A stretch of DNA of 15,833 nucleotides from CAZABC01 sp964483405 (GCA_964483405.1 CAZABC010000046.1:1-15833); one strand, 5' to 3'. Shown: positions 5,985 through 13,785, counted from the first letter of the stretch. Numbers and translations: made by a program. Notes: generated by a model from the letters alone, not told the origin.

Positions 5985-7490
5985 ATGTCCCGCCGTCTGC
6001 GCCCGCGCGCCGCCCGGACGACCGCAGCCGTCGCGGTCGCCGCGCTGCTGCTCGGGCTCGCGGGGGTGGCCGCCCCGGCGCTCGGTCCCGCGCCCGCCCT
6101 CGTCCCCGCCGCCCGCGCCGCCGACCCGACCCCCGCCCCGACCGACGGCGAGCCGTGGTGGCACCTCGGCCCCGCCGGCGAGGTGCGGATCGACCTCTGG
6201 TTCGGCTACTCGACGACCTGCCCGCACTGCGCGGCCGCGGAGCCCTGGCTCGAGGACCTGGCCGCCACCTACGACTGGCTCGACGTCCATCCGCTCCAGG
6301 TCAACGGCGACACACCGGAGATCCAGGCGAACCGCGAGCAGCTCGTCGCCATCGCCGATTCGATCGGCGAGGAACTCTCCGCCGTCCCGATCTTCCTGTT
6401 CGGCGAGCAGCTCGACGTCGGCTTCGGCACGCCCGAGACGACCGGGGTCGCCATCGAGGCCGAGATCGTCGCCTACCACGACGAGATCGTCGCGCTCGTC
6501 ACGGGCGCCACGCCGAGCCCCGGCGTCTCGCCGTCACCGAGCCCGACGGCGTCGGCGGACCCCAGCCCGGACGCCTCGCCGGCGCCCACCGCCTCCCCCG
6601 GCCCGACCTCGTCCCCCGGCGCCTCGCCGCCGCCCGAGGTCCCGCTCGACCTCCCGATCATCGGCGAGATCGACGCGGCGAGCCTCTCGCCCGCGCTCCT
6701 CGCCGTCGTCCTCGGCGGCCTCGACGCCTTCAACCCGTGCGCGCTGTCGGTCCTCCTGTTCCTGATGAGCATCCTCGTCGGGACGCGGAGCCGGAAGCGG
6801 ATGGCGCTCGTCGGCGGGGTCTTCGTCTTCGTCTCGGGCCTCGTCTACTTCCTCCTCATGGCGGCCTGGCTCAACGTCTTCCTGCTGTTCGGCGAGCTGC
6901 GGGTCGTCACCCTCGTCGCCGGCGGGCTGGCCGTCGTCGCCGCGACGATCAACATCAAGGACTTCGTCGCCTTCCGGCGGGGCGTCTCGCTGGTCATGCC
7001 CGACGCCGCCAAGCCGCAGGTCTTCGGGCGGATGTTCGACATCGTCGACGCCGCGACCCTGCCGGCCCTCCTCGGGACGACGATCCTCGTCGCGGCCGTC
7101 GCGAACACCTACGAGATGCTCTGCACCGGCGGCTTCCCGGTCGTCTTCACCCGGGTCCTGACGCTCAACGAGCTGCCGACGATCGCCTACTACGGTTACC
7201 TCGTCCTCTACAACCTCGTCTACGTCACGCCGATGCTGCTGATCGTCGCGATCTTCACGGCGACGCTCGGCTCGCACACCGTGACCCAGACCGAGGCGCG
7301 GCGGCTCAAGCTCCTGTCCGGGCTGCTGATGCTCGGCCTGGGGCTACTGCTGCTGTTCGCCCCCGAGCGGCTGACCGACATGACGGCGACGCTCGCGGTC
7401 TTCGGGCTGGCGGTCGCGGTGTGGGCGATCCTCGTCGGCGTCGACATCTGGCTGGCCCGCCGGGCGGCACGGGGTTCGGGGCCGCCCTGA
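5985..7490 (+). CDS. Thioredoxin-fold domain fused to CcdA/DsbD-type membrane protein
   Basis: 501 aa from ATG 5985, chosen because a clean Arg-rich signal peptide follows directly. An in-frame ATG at 5958 is possible, and the Shine-Dalgarno is weak in both cases. Residues about 55-165 form a thioredoxin/DsbA-like domain with Cys79-Pro-His-Cys82 after a beta strand (IDLWFGYS) and a probable cis-Pro at 135. Residues about 176-222 are a Pro/Ser/Ala linker. Residues about 230-501 hold seven or so membrane helices of the CcdA/DsbD transmembrane family (PF02683 type), with one cysteine in each half: Cys252 in FNPCALS and Cys380 in EMLCTGG. This pair relays electrons across the membrane in DsbD and CcdA. 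The fusion would pass reducing equivalents from cytoplasmic thioredoxin to an outward-facing CPHC domain, which could reduce or isomerise disulfides or serve cytochrome c maturation. No cytochrome genes are visible nearby. It converges with the next gene, 21 bp apart. Confidence 0.92.
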   Translation: MSRRLRPRAARTTAAVAVAALLLGLAGVAAPALGPAPALVPAARAADPTPAPTDGEPWWHLGPAGEVRIDLWFGYSTTCPHCAAAEPWLEDLAATYDWLDVHPLQVNGDTPEIQANREQLVAIADSIGEELSAVPIFLFGEQLDVGFGTPETTGVAIEAEIVAYHDEIVALVTGATPSPGVSPSPSPTASADPSPDASPAPTASPGPTSSPGASPPPEVPLDLPIIGEIDAASLSPALLAVVLGGLDAFNPCALSVLLFLMSILVGTRSRKRMALVGGVFVFVSGLVYFLLMAAWLNVFLLFGELRVVTLVAGGLAVVAATINIKDFVAFRRGVSLVMPDAAKPQVFGRMFDIVDAATLPALLGTTILVAAVANTYEMLCTGGFPVVFTRVLTLNELPTIAYYGYLVLYNLVYVTPMLLIVAIFTATLGSHTVTQTEARRLKLLSGLLMLGLGLLLLFAPERLTDMTATLAVFGLAVAVWAILVGVDIWLARRAARGSGPP

Positions 7491-7511
7491 CCGTCGCCGA
7501 CACACGCCGCG

Positions 7512-8330
7512 TCAGTCGCCGGAGGGTCGGGCGGACTCGGCGAGGTCGATCAGCGCGTCGGCCGTGAAGGTCGGCTCGTAGGCCACGAGCGCCAGCCCGT
7601 CGGTGCCGAGGGTCCAGGTCAGCACGAGCTCCCCGAAGCCCGGGGCGCGGTAGAGCGTGGCCGCCGCGCCATTGACCGTGACCCCGCGGATCTCGTCGCC
7701 GCCAGTGACGCCGACCGGGCCGTCGAACGACTGGTAGAGGACGATGGCGCGGGTCGGGTCGTTGCCGGACGCGTCGGGCGGGCCGTACATCCGCTCCCAG
7801 CGCCCTGTCGGGCTCTCTGCGACGTCGCGCTCGCCCACGAGGACCCAGCCCTCGGGGAGCCCGGTGAGCTCGACGAGGCCCGGCGGCGCGGAGAGGAAGT
7901 GGAGGTACGGGCCGAAGAGGTCCCGCCAGGCGACGCCGGTGAACGGCGCGTCGAGCTCGACCTCGATCGTTCGGTCGAACCCCATGGCGTCGCAGGCGCG
8001 CCGCGGCGGCGTGGACTGGAAGACGCCGATCTCGAGGACACCGTCGACGACCTCGGTCCAGGCGTCGTAGTCGGCGGTGCAGGGGTCGACCGGGTCGAAG
8101 GGCCTCGTCCCGGTGAACCGGATCCCGAGACCGCGGCCGTCGCCCGCGAGCGCGATCTGCGCGATCGGCACGAAGCGCATGTCGCGGTCGGGCCCCTCGT
8201 CGATCGGCGACGGCGCGACGGAGGGCGAACCGGCGGCGCCGCCATCGGGTCCGCTCGCTGCCGGCGGCGCGGCGCCCGAGCAGCCGGCGACGACGATGGC
8301 GGCTGCGGCGAACAGGGCTACGGCTCTCAC
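7512..8330 (-). CDS. Lipoprotein of unknown function
   Basis: 272 aa. GTG at 8330 is chosen because an AGAGG stretch lies a few bases upstream and a lipoprotein signal with lipobox VAGC (Cys17) follows at once. The longer open frame upstream of it has no signal and is Arg/Pro-rich noise. A short Pro/Ser-rich spacer (residues about 18-45) leads to a soluble domain of about 220 residues with two central cysteines (DPCTADYDAW and RRACDAMG) and a C-terminal part containing a TLYRAPGFGELVLTW stretch. I do not recognise a family. The protein is predicted to be tethered to the outer face of the cytoplasmic membrane. It lies downstream of the thioesterase gene on the same strand, but the 219-bp gap with an inverted repeat suggests its own promoter. 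Confidence 0.85.
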   Translation of the reverse strand: MRAVALFAAAAIVVAGCSGAAPPAASGPDGGAAGSPSVAPSPIDEGPDRDMRFVPIAQIALAGDGRGLGIRFTGTRPFDPVDPCTADYDAWTEVVDGVLEIGVFQSTPPRRACDAMGFDRTIEVELDAPFTGVAWRDLFGPYLHFLSAPPGLVELTGLPEGWVLVGERDVAESPTGRWERMYGPPDASGNDPTRAIVLYQSFDGPVGVTGGDEIRGVTVNGAAATLYRAPGFGELVLTWTLGTDGLALVAYEPTFTADALIDLAESARPSGD

Positions 8331-8478
8331 ATCGACACCTCTTCCGCCGGTGAGACGCCGCGCGGCTTCGGAGTGTCTCGCCGGTCGCCGCGGTGGCGCC
8401 GGCCCCCGCGGCCGTGCCCGGAGCCGCGGCGGCCTCATCCCGACCGAAGGTCGCGGCGCGCCCCGCGGGTATCCGGCT

Positions 8479-8497
8479 CGCTGCATGCTATGCAGCG
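8479..8497. repeat. Perfect 8-bp inverted repeat between thioesterase and lipoprotein genes
   Basis: CGCTGCAT / ATGCAGCG flank a 3-nt spacer GCT. It lies 54 bp past the thioesterase stop and about 150 bp upstream of the lipoprotein start, both read on the - strand. It could be a weak transcription-end hairpin (no T-run follows) or an operator for a dimeric regulator. It is locally less GC-rich than its surroundings. Confidence 0.5.
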
Positions 8498-8550
8498 ACG
8501 CGGATGGGCACGACCGGGCCGCCCGCCGGCCGCAACCGCCGAGGACGTGC

Positions 8551-9033
8551 CTACCCCTCGAGCGATCCCTCGAACGTCTCGATCGCCACACGGTACCCGT
8601 CGGGGATCGGCGTCGGGCGGCGGGTGGCCACGTCGATGAGGACCACCGTCTGGGTCGAGCGGCACATCAGCCGGTCGTCGGCGACGCGCAAGGCCTCGAG
8701 CTCGGTGGTCACGCTCGTGTGGCCGATGCGGACGGTCCGGACGAAGACCTCGAGGAGGTCGTCGAAGCGCGCCGGCGCCTCGTACTCGACCGTCAGCGCC
8801 CGCATCACGAACTCGACCTCGCCGCCCGACCAGTAGCCGAGGACGCCGAGGTGTCGGTGGTACTCGAAGCGGGCGTGGTCGAAGTACGGCAGGTAGCGGC
8901 CGTAGTAGACGACCCCCTGGGCATCGGTGTCGCTGAACCAGACCCGGGCAAGGGCGGCGTACCGGAATGGCGGCCTGCGGTCGGTGACGCGGCCGGTCTC
9001 GAGCTCGGCCGTGGGTCCGGGATCGGACGACAT
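8551..9033 (-). CDS. YbgC/4-hydroxybenzoyl-CoA thioesterase-like hotdog protein
   Basis: 160 aa, ATG 9033. The family's usual length is about 130-150 residues. The hotdog signature is clear. RVWFSDTDAQGVVYYGRYLPYFD covers residues 30-52 and contains the catalytic-type Asp (Asp37) and the YY..YL.Y.. helix entry. FDDLLEVFVRT and a strand with LMCRSTQTVVLID follow. The family hydrolyses acyl-CoA thioesters. The substrate here cannot be deduced. The start has no strong Shine-Dalgarno. The gene follows the membrane-protein gene by 32 bp and is probably translated from the same message. Confidence 0.9.
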   Translation of the reverse strand: MSSDPGPTAELETGRVTDRRPPFRYAALARVWFSDTDAQGVVYYGRYLPYFDHARFEYHRHLGVLGYWSGGEVEFVMRALTVEYEAPARFDDLLEVFVRTVRIGHTSVTTELEALRVADDRLMCRSTQTVVLIDVATRRPTPIPDGYRVAIETFEGSLEG

Positions 9034-9065
9034 CGGCGAAGTCGGGCTCTCGCGCGCGCGAGACC

Positions 9066-9434
9066 TCAGGCGGCGGCCGCGCGGCCGGCGCGAACGACGA
9101 GCATCTCGCCGAAGCCGATCGCAACGACGCCGATGAGCAGGTGCGTGACCTGGATGATCCAGTGCGTTTCGCCGACGAGCAGCGAGCCGTGGATCATCCC
9201 GAAGACCGCGACGAGCACACCCCAGGCGATCGAGATGGCGACGAGCGCGGTCGGCGCCCCGGCCCGGCCGGCGAGCACTGCCGTGACCCACAGCGCGGCG
9301 ACGAGGCCGATGCCGATGAGCATGTGCAGCGAGGTCTGGCCGGTGAGCATGCCGGCCCACATCGCGAGGCCCAGGACGAGGGCGAGAAGGCCGAAGCCGC
9401 GGACGGCCCAGCCCGCGGAGGTGAGGACGTTCAT
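9066..9434 (-). CDS. Four-helix integral membrane protein of unknown function
   Basis: 122 aa, ATG 9434 with GGAG about 10 nt upstream. Four membrane helices are evident at about 13-31, 35-55, 62-82 and 92-114. Histidines sit in or near helix ends (His37, His82, His91, His98), which is compatible with metal or heme contact but not diagnostic. The tail is Arg/Ala-rich. No family is recognised. It is first in a probable two-gene unit with the thioesterase. Confidence 0.85.
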   Translation of the reverse strand: MNVLTSAGWAVRGFGLLALVLGLAMWAGMLTGQTSLHMLIGIGLVAALWVTAVLAGRAGAPTALVAISIAWGVLVAVFGMIHGSLLVGETHWIIQVTHLLIGVVAIGFGEMLVVRAGRAAAA

Positions 9435-9740
9435 CTGGTGGAAGCTCCTTTCGCGGTCCGAATCGTAGCCGGACCCACGGCGGGGCGTTCGGCATCGGCC
9501 CCACTCGGCACCGGGGCGCGGCACCGGGGCGTTCGGCACCGGCCATGCGCCGGTCGCATGGAAGCGCTCTGGCACCACAGGCGCGCAGTCGGCCCGGACC
9601 GGATCGTGCGTGAGACCGGCCGGCGGCCCGGATCGGCGGCGACGGGTCCAGCGGCGAGCGGCGGGACGCGCCACGGCCGATCGCCGCTGGTGGCCTTCGG
9701 CACTTGCGGGGCGGTGCGCCCGGGCGCCATCGTTCCGGGC
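9435..9740. other. Intergenic region with short direct repeats
   Basis: About 300 bp without a supported gene. It contains the promoter side of the membrane-protein gene (- strand) and the repeat cluster at 9481-9542. The open frame on the + strand that crosses it has a strongly hydrophilic, Arg/Gly-rich translation typical of non-coding GC-rich DNA until about 9741, where the composition becomes protein-like. Confidence 0.5.
9481..9542. repeat. GC-rich short tandem/direct repeats
   Basis: A perfect 13-bp tandem repeat, CGGCACCGGGGCG, occurs at 9506-9518 and 9519-9531. It is flanked by CGGGGCGTTCGGCA(T/C)CGG at 9481-9498 and 9525-9542. It lies just upstream of the membrane-protein gene. Probably replication slippage. 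Confidence 0.65.
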
Positions 9741-9989
9741 ATGGAGTGGCATTCCGCGGAGTGGCATGCCTGGGCCTCGGGCGACGTCGAGGACGAGGCC
9801 CAGGTCGTCGCCCTCTTCGCCCTCGTGCCGCTCGGGATCGTCGCCGCGCCGCTCGCGCTCGTCGGTGGCTATCTGCTGGCGTCCGTCGCGATCGCCGCGA
9901 TGCTGGTCGTCGAGCCCGAGCTCCCATCCATCCCCGTCCGGGTGACCCCCGCGACGGCGCTTCCCGGCTGGGCGTACGCGCACGCCTGA
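9741..9989 (+). CDS. Possible small membrane protein
   Basis: 82 aa if it starts at ATG 9741. From about residue 15 the codons are consistently G/C at the third position, and the translation gives one long or two short hydrophobic segments (about 22-57) followed by a Pro-rich tail, which looks like a real membrane protein. Against it: no Shine-Dalgarno, no recognised family, a Trp/His-rich N-terminus (EWHSAEWHAW) that partly reflects a local GGAGTGGCAT duplication, and overlap with an open antisense frame. It could also be the decayed end of a longer gene. Confidence 0.4.
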   Translation: MEWHSAEWHAWASGDVEDEAQVVALFALVPLGIVAAPLALVGGYLLASVAIAAMLVVEPELPSIPVRVTPATALPGWAYAHA

Positions 9990-10084
9990 GCCACGCGCCG
10001 ACGTGCGCGCCAGCCGGGACCGGAGCACGGGCGAAGTTCGACGGCCGCGAAGTGGGGGTGCCGCCGGGCCGGCCGAACGAGCGA

Positions 10085-10483
10085 TCAGCCGGCGACGTTG
10101 AAGGTCGTCGTCACCGCGACGCGCCAGCGGCCGCTCTGGAAGTACCCGCCCTCGCCCTTGCAGCTCGCCGAGCCGGAGGTCCAGGAGGGGGTCGGCCCGA
10201 GCGTGAGCTGGACGGTCGTCGCGGTCCCGAACTTCAGGTACTGCTCGTAGACGAGCGCGCCACTCTGGTAGCAGAGGGCCCGGACCCACTGGACCGACGA
10301 GCTGCTGCCCTTATAGGCGGTCGTCGTCGAGGCGAAGCGGCCATCGTCGATCCGGAAGCCCGTCGTCGTCGAGCCACCGCCGCCGGGCTTGGCGGCGACG
10401 GCGGGCCCCGCGAGGGCGACGGCGAGGGTCAGGGCGGCGGCGAGGGCGGCGATCCGGCGGACGCCGCGGACGGACGTGGGCAC
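10085..10483 (-). CDS. Small secreted protein of unknown function
   Basis: 132 aa. GTG at 10483 with GGAG 6 nt upstream. Residues 1-30 are a signal peptide ending AVAA. The mature part of about 100 residues has only two cysteines (in ALCYQ and SASCKGEGGYF), which could form one disulfide. It is rich in Ser/Thr/Gly and predicted beta, ending in RWRVAVTTTFNV. No family recognised. It diverges from the large surface protein at 10827 across a 343-bp gap, so the two may share a regulatory region. Confidence 0.82.
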   Translation of the reverse strand: MPTSVRGVRRIAALAAALTLAVALAGPAVAAKPGGGGSTTTGFRIDDGRFASTTTAYKGSSSSVQWVRALCYQSGALVYEQYLKFGTATTVQLTLGPTPSWTSGSASCKGEGGYFQSGRWRVAVTTTFNVAG

Positions 10484-10631
10484 TTCGAGCTCCGTTCGGC
10501 AGGAAACGCGGTGGAGGCTACCGTACGGACCGCCGGAGCGCGCCGAAACGAGCCATGGGTCCGCCCCTGGTGGGCCGTCGGTAATGCGCCGGACTGCACG
10601 CGACCGGCCACGACGGGTCCGGACGGCACGC

Positions 10632-10671
10632 CCGGCGCACCGCGTTGCGCCGGCGCACCGCGTTGCGCCGG
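10632..10671. repeat. 18-bp tandem repeat, 2.2 copies
   Basis: CCGGCGCACCGCGTTGCG is repeated perfectly at 10632-10649 and 10650-10667, followed by CCGG. It lies in the divergent region about 155 bp upstream of the TTG start of protein C. Each unit contains GCGCACCGCGTTGCGC, an imperfect inverted repeat, so it could be a doubled operator or simple slippage. Confidence 0.7.
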
Positions 10672-10815
10672 GGTCGATCCACGAAGAGCCGTTCAGCCGT
10701 TGCCAACGCGCACCGGACTAGTCAGACTCGCCTTGGTGACGCTCCCGGCAGGGGGCCACGGCTGCGTCGCCACTGGCAGGTCGCCGCCCGGCCGCGCGGC
10801 GGTGACGAGCGCGAG

Positions 10816-10822
10816 AGGAGGG
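10816..10822 (+). promoter_or_regulatory. Strong Shine-Dalgarno supporting a TTG start
   Basis: AGGAGGG ends 4 nt before the TTG at 10827. The next in-frame ATG, at 10875, would cut into the signal peptide, so the rare TTG start is preferred. Confidence 0.75.
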
Positions 10823-10826
10823 TCCA

Positions 10827-12974
10827 TTGGCCGTCACACGACACTGGCGATCGATCGCCTCAGCTGGGATCGGGATGGTCGCATCCCTCTTCCTCGTCGC
10901 CGGGGTCCTCGGATCGAGCGTCACCCCGGTAGTAGTCCCAGGCAACCCGACCTGCTCGAGCCTCGGCTACGGCACGTACGAGCTGAAGGTCGAGCCCGTG
11001 GCGTCCGGCACGTACAGCGGCACCGGCGGCTTCGAGGTCGTCCTCGACGTCGACGCCCCGTACATCGACTGGACCTCGAACTACGGCGTGAACGCGGTCG
11101 TCGTCAAGGGCGGCCCGAACGCCAACCTCTACGTCTACTCCCCGAAGTCGTACGGCGACACGAACCTCTCGGCGCCGACGAACCCCGAGAACGGGATGCC
11201 GTACGGCCTGAGCCACGTGTCGTTCTGCTACGACGTCGAGCTCCAGGTCACCAAGACGGCGACGACGACCTTCACCCGGACCTGGAATTGGACGATCGAC
11301 AAGTCGGTGACCCCGGCCGAGTGGGATCTCTTCGCGGGTGACAGCGGGACGTCGCAGTACACCGTGGCCGTCACCAAGACCGGCTACACCGACAGCGGCT
11401 GGGCGGTGAGCGGCTCGATCAGCATCCACAACCCCGCGACCATCGCGGCGTCCGTCACCGGCGTGACCGACGTCATCACCGGCTACGGCGCCACGGCGGT
11501 CAGCTGTCCGGTCACCTTCCCGTACTCGCTCGCGGCCGGCGCGACGCTGACCTGCTCCTACGGGCCGGTGACGCTCCCGAACGGTGACAGCCGGACGAAC
11601 ACGGCGACCGCGACGACGACCGGCGCGGTGGCCGGGGGCTCGGGCTCGGCGGCGGTCACCTTCGGCGCGCCGACGACCGTCGTCAACACCGAGATCGACG
11701 TCGACGACACGAACGGCGGGTCGTGGCACTTCACCGACAGCGGCCCGGTCAGCTACACGCGGACCTTCAGCTGCGACGCGGACGAGGGGACCCACAGCAA
11801 CACGGCGACGATCCGCCAGACGGGCCAGTCCGACTCGGCCTCGGTCGAAGTCGACTGCTACGACCTCGCGGTGACAAAGACCGCCAACACGTCGCTCGCC
11901 CGGCACTGGACCTGGGACATCGACAAGGTCGGTGACCAGACGGCGCTCACCCTCTCGACCGGCCAGCAGTTCCTCGTCAACTACGACGTCACGGTCTCGG
12001 CGGCGTCGCAGGACTCGACCTGGGCGGTCAACGGCACGATCTCGGTCTACAACCCGGCGCCGATGGCCGCGAAGATCAACGGCGTGGCCGACACGATCAG
12101 CGGGGTCGGGGCGGTCACCCCGAGCTGCGGCGTCACGTTCCCGTACATGCTCGCGGCCGGCGCGACGCTCGACTGCACGTACTCGTCGGCCCTGCCCGAT
12201 GCGACGACGCGGACGAACACCGCGACGGCGACGCTCCAGAACTTCAGCTACAGCTACCTCCTGGCCGCGACGCCGGCCGGCACGACCGACTTCTCCGGGT
12301 CCGCCAGCGTCGCCTTCGGCGGCGCGACGGTCACCGAGACCGACGAGTGCATCACCGTCAGCGATACCTACGCGGGCGCGCTCGGCGTCGTCTGCGCCAG
12401 CGAGGCGCCCAAGACGTTCGAGTACAGCCGCTACATCGGCCCGTACGCCGAGTGCGGCCGGTACGAGGTGCCGAACACGGCCTCGTTCGTCACCAACGAC
12501 ACCAGCACGACCGGCAGCGACGGCCACACGGTCGTCGTGACGGTGCCGTGCCTCGGCTGCACCCTGACCCCGGGCTACTGGAAGACCCACAGCGCGCTCG
12601 GCCCCGCGCCCTACGACGACACCTGGGCGGAGGTCGACTTCGACCACGACGGGACGTTCGAGGGCTCGGCCGAGACGTTCTTCTTCAGCGGCAAGACCTA
12701 CTACCAGGTGCTTTGGACGTCGTCCTCGGGCGGCAACGCCTACTACATCCTCGCCCGGGCCTACATCGCGGCCCGGCTGAACATCGAGGACGGCGCCTCG
12801 ACGACGACGGCCGTCGACACCGCGATGGCCGGCGCCCTCGCGTACTTCCACAACGCGGCGAACACCGGTGCGGTCGCGCCGAAGGGCGCGCTCCGGACCC
12901 AGCTGCTCGCCTGGGCGTACACCCTCGACCAGTACAACAACGGCTACATCGGGCCCGGTCACTGCTCCGAGTAG
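10827..12974 (+). CDS. Large secreted surface protein with Ig-like repeats and GYWK domain (protein C, paralogue of A)
   Basis: 715 aa, TTG start at 10827 behind AGGAGGG. Residues 1-35 are a signal peptide. The N-terminal domain (about 36-140) shares with protein A a V.AVVVK.G..ANLY.Y.P pattern and a SHVSFCYD end (HISFCYD in A). Two repeat units begin near residues 142 and 350 with the same VTKTA.T...R.W.W.IDK signature (Trp155, Trp363). Each continues as a beta sandwich with NP and TNTATAT motifs, and a V.DT..G/TF.Y/NTA connector follows. Residues about 506-575 repeat that connector. TPGYWKTH (581-588) opens the C-terminal domain, which holds ILARAYIAARLN and LRTQLLAWAYTLDQYNNG as in A. It lacks A's SpaA-like domain. 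No sortase motif or anchor is seen. Likely a cell-surface or extracellular structural or adhesive protein; this is inferred from architecture only. A strong hairpin follows at 13002. Confidence 0.93.
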   Translation: MAVTRHWRSIASAGIGMVASLFLVAGVLGSSVTPVVVPGNPTCSSLGYGTYELKVEPVASGTYSGTGGFEVVLDVDAPYIDWTSNYGVNAVVVKGGPNANLYVYSPKSYGDTNLSAPTNPENGMPYGLSHVSFCYDVELQVTKTATTTFTRTWNWTIDKSVTPAEWDLFAGDSGTSQYTVAVTKTGYTDSGWAVSGSISIHNPATIAASVTGVTDVITGYGATAVSCPVTFPYSLAAGATLTCSYGPVTLPNGDSRTNTATATTTGAVAGGSGSAAVTFGAPTTVVNTEIDVDDTNGGSWHFTDSGPVSYTRTFSCDADEGTHSNTATIRQTGQSDSASVEVDCYDLAVTKTANTSLARHWTWDIDKVGDQTALTLSTGQQFLVNYDVTVSAASQDSTWAVNGTISVYNPAPMAAKINGVADTISGVGAVTPSCGVTFPYMLAAGATLDCTYSSALPDATTRTNTATATLQNFSYSYLLAATPAGTTDFSGSASVAFGGATVTETDECITVSDTYAGALGVVCASEAPKTFEYSRYIGPYAECGRYEVPNTASFVTNDTSTTGSDGHTVVVTVPCLGCTLTPGYWKTHSALGPAPYDDTWAEVDFDHDGTFEGSAETFFFSGKTYYQVLWTSSSGGNAYYILARAYIAARLNIEDGASTTTAVDTAMAGALAYFHNAANTGAVAPKGALRTQLLAWAYTLDQYNNGYIGPGHCSE

Positions 12975-13001
12975 CGGCCGGCGTCACGCGACGCCACCAC
13001 G

Positions 13002-13030
13002 AGCGGGGCGACCTCCGGGTCGCCCCGCTT
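13002..13030. terminator. Hairpin terminator between convergent genes
   Basis: A perfect 12-bp stem (AGCGGGGCGACC / GGTCGCCCCGCT) has a 4-nt loop TCCG and is followed on the + strand by TTCTTCGT, a weak T-rich tail. It starts 27 bp past the stop of protein C and lies 27 bp from the stop of the convergent hydrolase gene, so it can serve both directions. Confidence 0.75.
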
Positions 13031-13056
13031 CTTCGTGTCCGGTGCGGCCGCCGTCG

Positions 13057-13785
13057 TCAGTCGATCGAGCCGCCCGGCTCGGGCGCGTGGACCGCGACGT
13101 CGCCCAGGCCACGCGCCGCGAGCTCGGCCCGCAGCTGGTCCGGCGTCCCGGCGAGGAGCGGGAAGGTCCCGTAGTGGATCGGCATGACGTGGCGCACGCC
13201 GAGGAGCTCGACCGCGGCCGCCGCCTCGCGCGGGCCCATCGTGAAGTGGCCGCCGATCGGCAGCATCGCGAGGTCCGGCCGCCACAGTTCGCCGATCAGC
13301 CGCATGTCGCTGAAGACGTTCGTGTCGCCGGCGTGGTACACGCGGAAGCCGTTCTCCATCTCGACGACGAAGCCGGCCGGCTCGCCGAGGTAGAGCGTCG
13401 TGCCGACGTCGCCGTTCCAGTCGCCGGCCGAGTGGTCGGCGCCGGTCATCGTCACCCGCAGCCCGGCCGCCTCGACCGTCCCGCCCTTGTTCATCCCGAT
13501 CACGAGCTCGGGGTGGGCGTAGTTGCGCGACAGCCAGAGCGACATCTCGTGGATCGTCGGCCAGGCGGGCAGGGTGCGGCTCGCGATCGGGATCGCCTCG
13601 CCCATGTGGTCGGAGTGGCCGTGGGTCACGAGCAGGAGATCGCACGTCGTGACCGTGTCGGCGGACCGCGGGCTCTTCGGGTTGCCGAACCACGGGTCGA
13701 ACAGGACCGTCTTGCCGCCGGGCGTCCGGACCTCGACGCAGGCGTGGCCGTACCAGGTGATCGTCGTGTCGCGACCGATCGTCAT
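13057..13785 (-). CDS. Metallo-beta-lactamase-fold metal-dependent hydrolase (UPF0173-like)
   Basis: 242 aa, ATG 13785 with GGAGG 7 nt upstream. Family length is about 225-245. The pattern of the UPF0173 branch is clear: WYGHACVEV near the N-terminus (His14), LFDPWFGNP (Asp30), the metal-binding HGHSDH (His55, His57, Asp59, His60), a GADHS motif, YHAGDTN (the second His and bridging Asp) and a late MPIHYGTFP (terminal His ligand). These proteins bind two metal ions and hydrolyse an unknown substrate in the cytoplasm. No signal peptide. The gene is divergent from the membrane protein at 13868, with 82 bp between. A possible -10 (TACGAT on the - strand, 13809-13804) lies just upstream of the Shine-Dalgarno. 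Confidence 0.92.
   Translation of the reverse strand: MTIGRDTTITWYGHACVEVRTPGGKTVLFDPWFGNPKSPRSADTVTTCDLLLVTHGHSDHMGEAIPIASRTLPAWPTIHEMSLWLSRNYAHPELVIGMNKGGTVEAAGLRVTMTGADHSAGDWNGDVGTTLYLGEPAGFVVEMENGFRVYHAGDTNVFSDMRLIGELWRPDLAMLPIGGHFTMGPREAAAAVELLGVRHVMPIHYGTFPLLAGTPDQLRAELAARGLGDVAVHAPEPGGSID

Larger units (their letters stand above)
10484..10826. other. Divergent regulatory region upstream of protein C
   Basis: 343 bp between divergent genes. It contains an inverted repeat CGGT...ACCG running into the palindrome CCGTACGG (10509-10528), the 18-bp tandem repeat at 10632-10671, and the palindrome GACTAGTC (10716-10723). A weak promoter candidate on the + strand is TTGCCA (10700-10705), a 17-nt spacer and CAGACT (10723-10728). 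It was searched for GEMM-like motifs and none was seen. Confidence 0.45.

Noticed and set aside
9481..9542. CRISPR-like array
   Set aside because: The repeats are only 13-18 bp, directly adjacent or overlapping, with no uniform spacers and no cas genes.
10860..12962. Antisense open frame of 700 codons opposite protein C
   Set aside because: Same mirror effect: low-complexity Arg/Val/Gly translation and no start signals.
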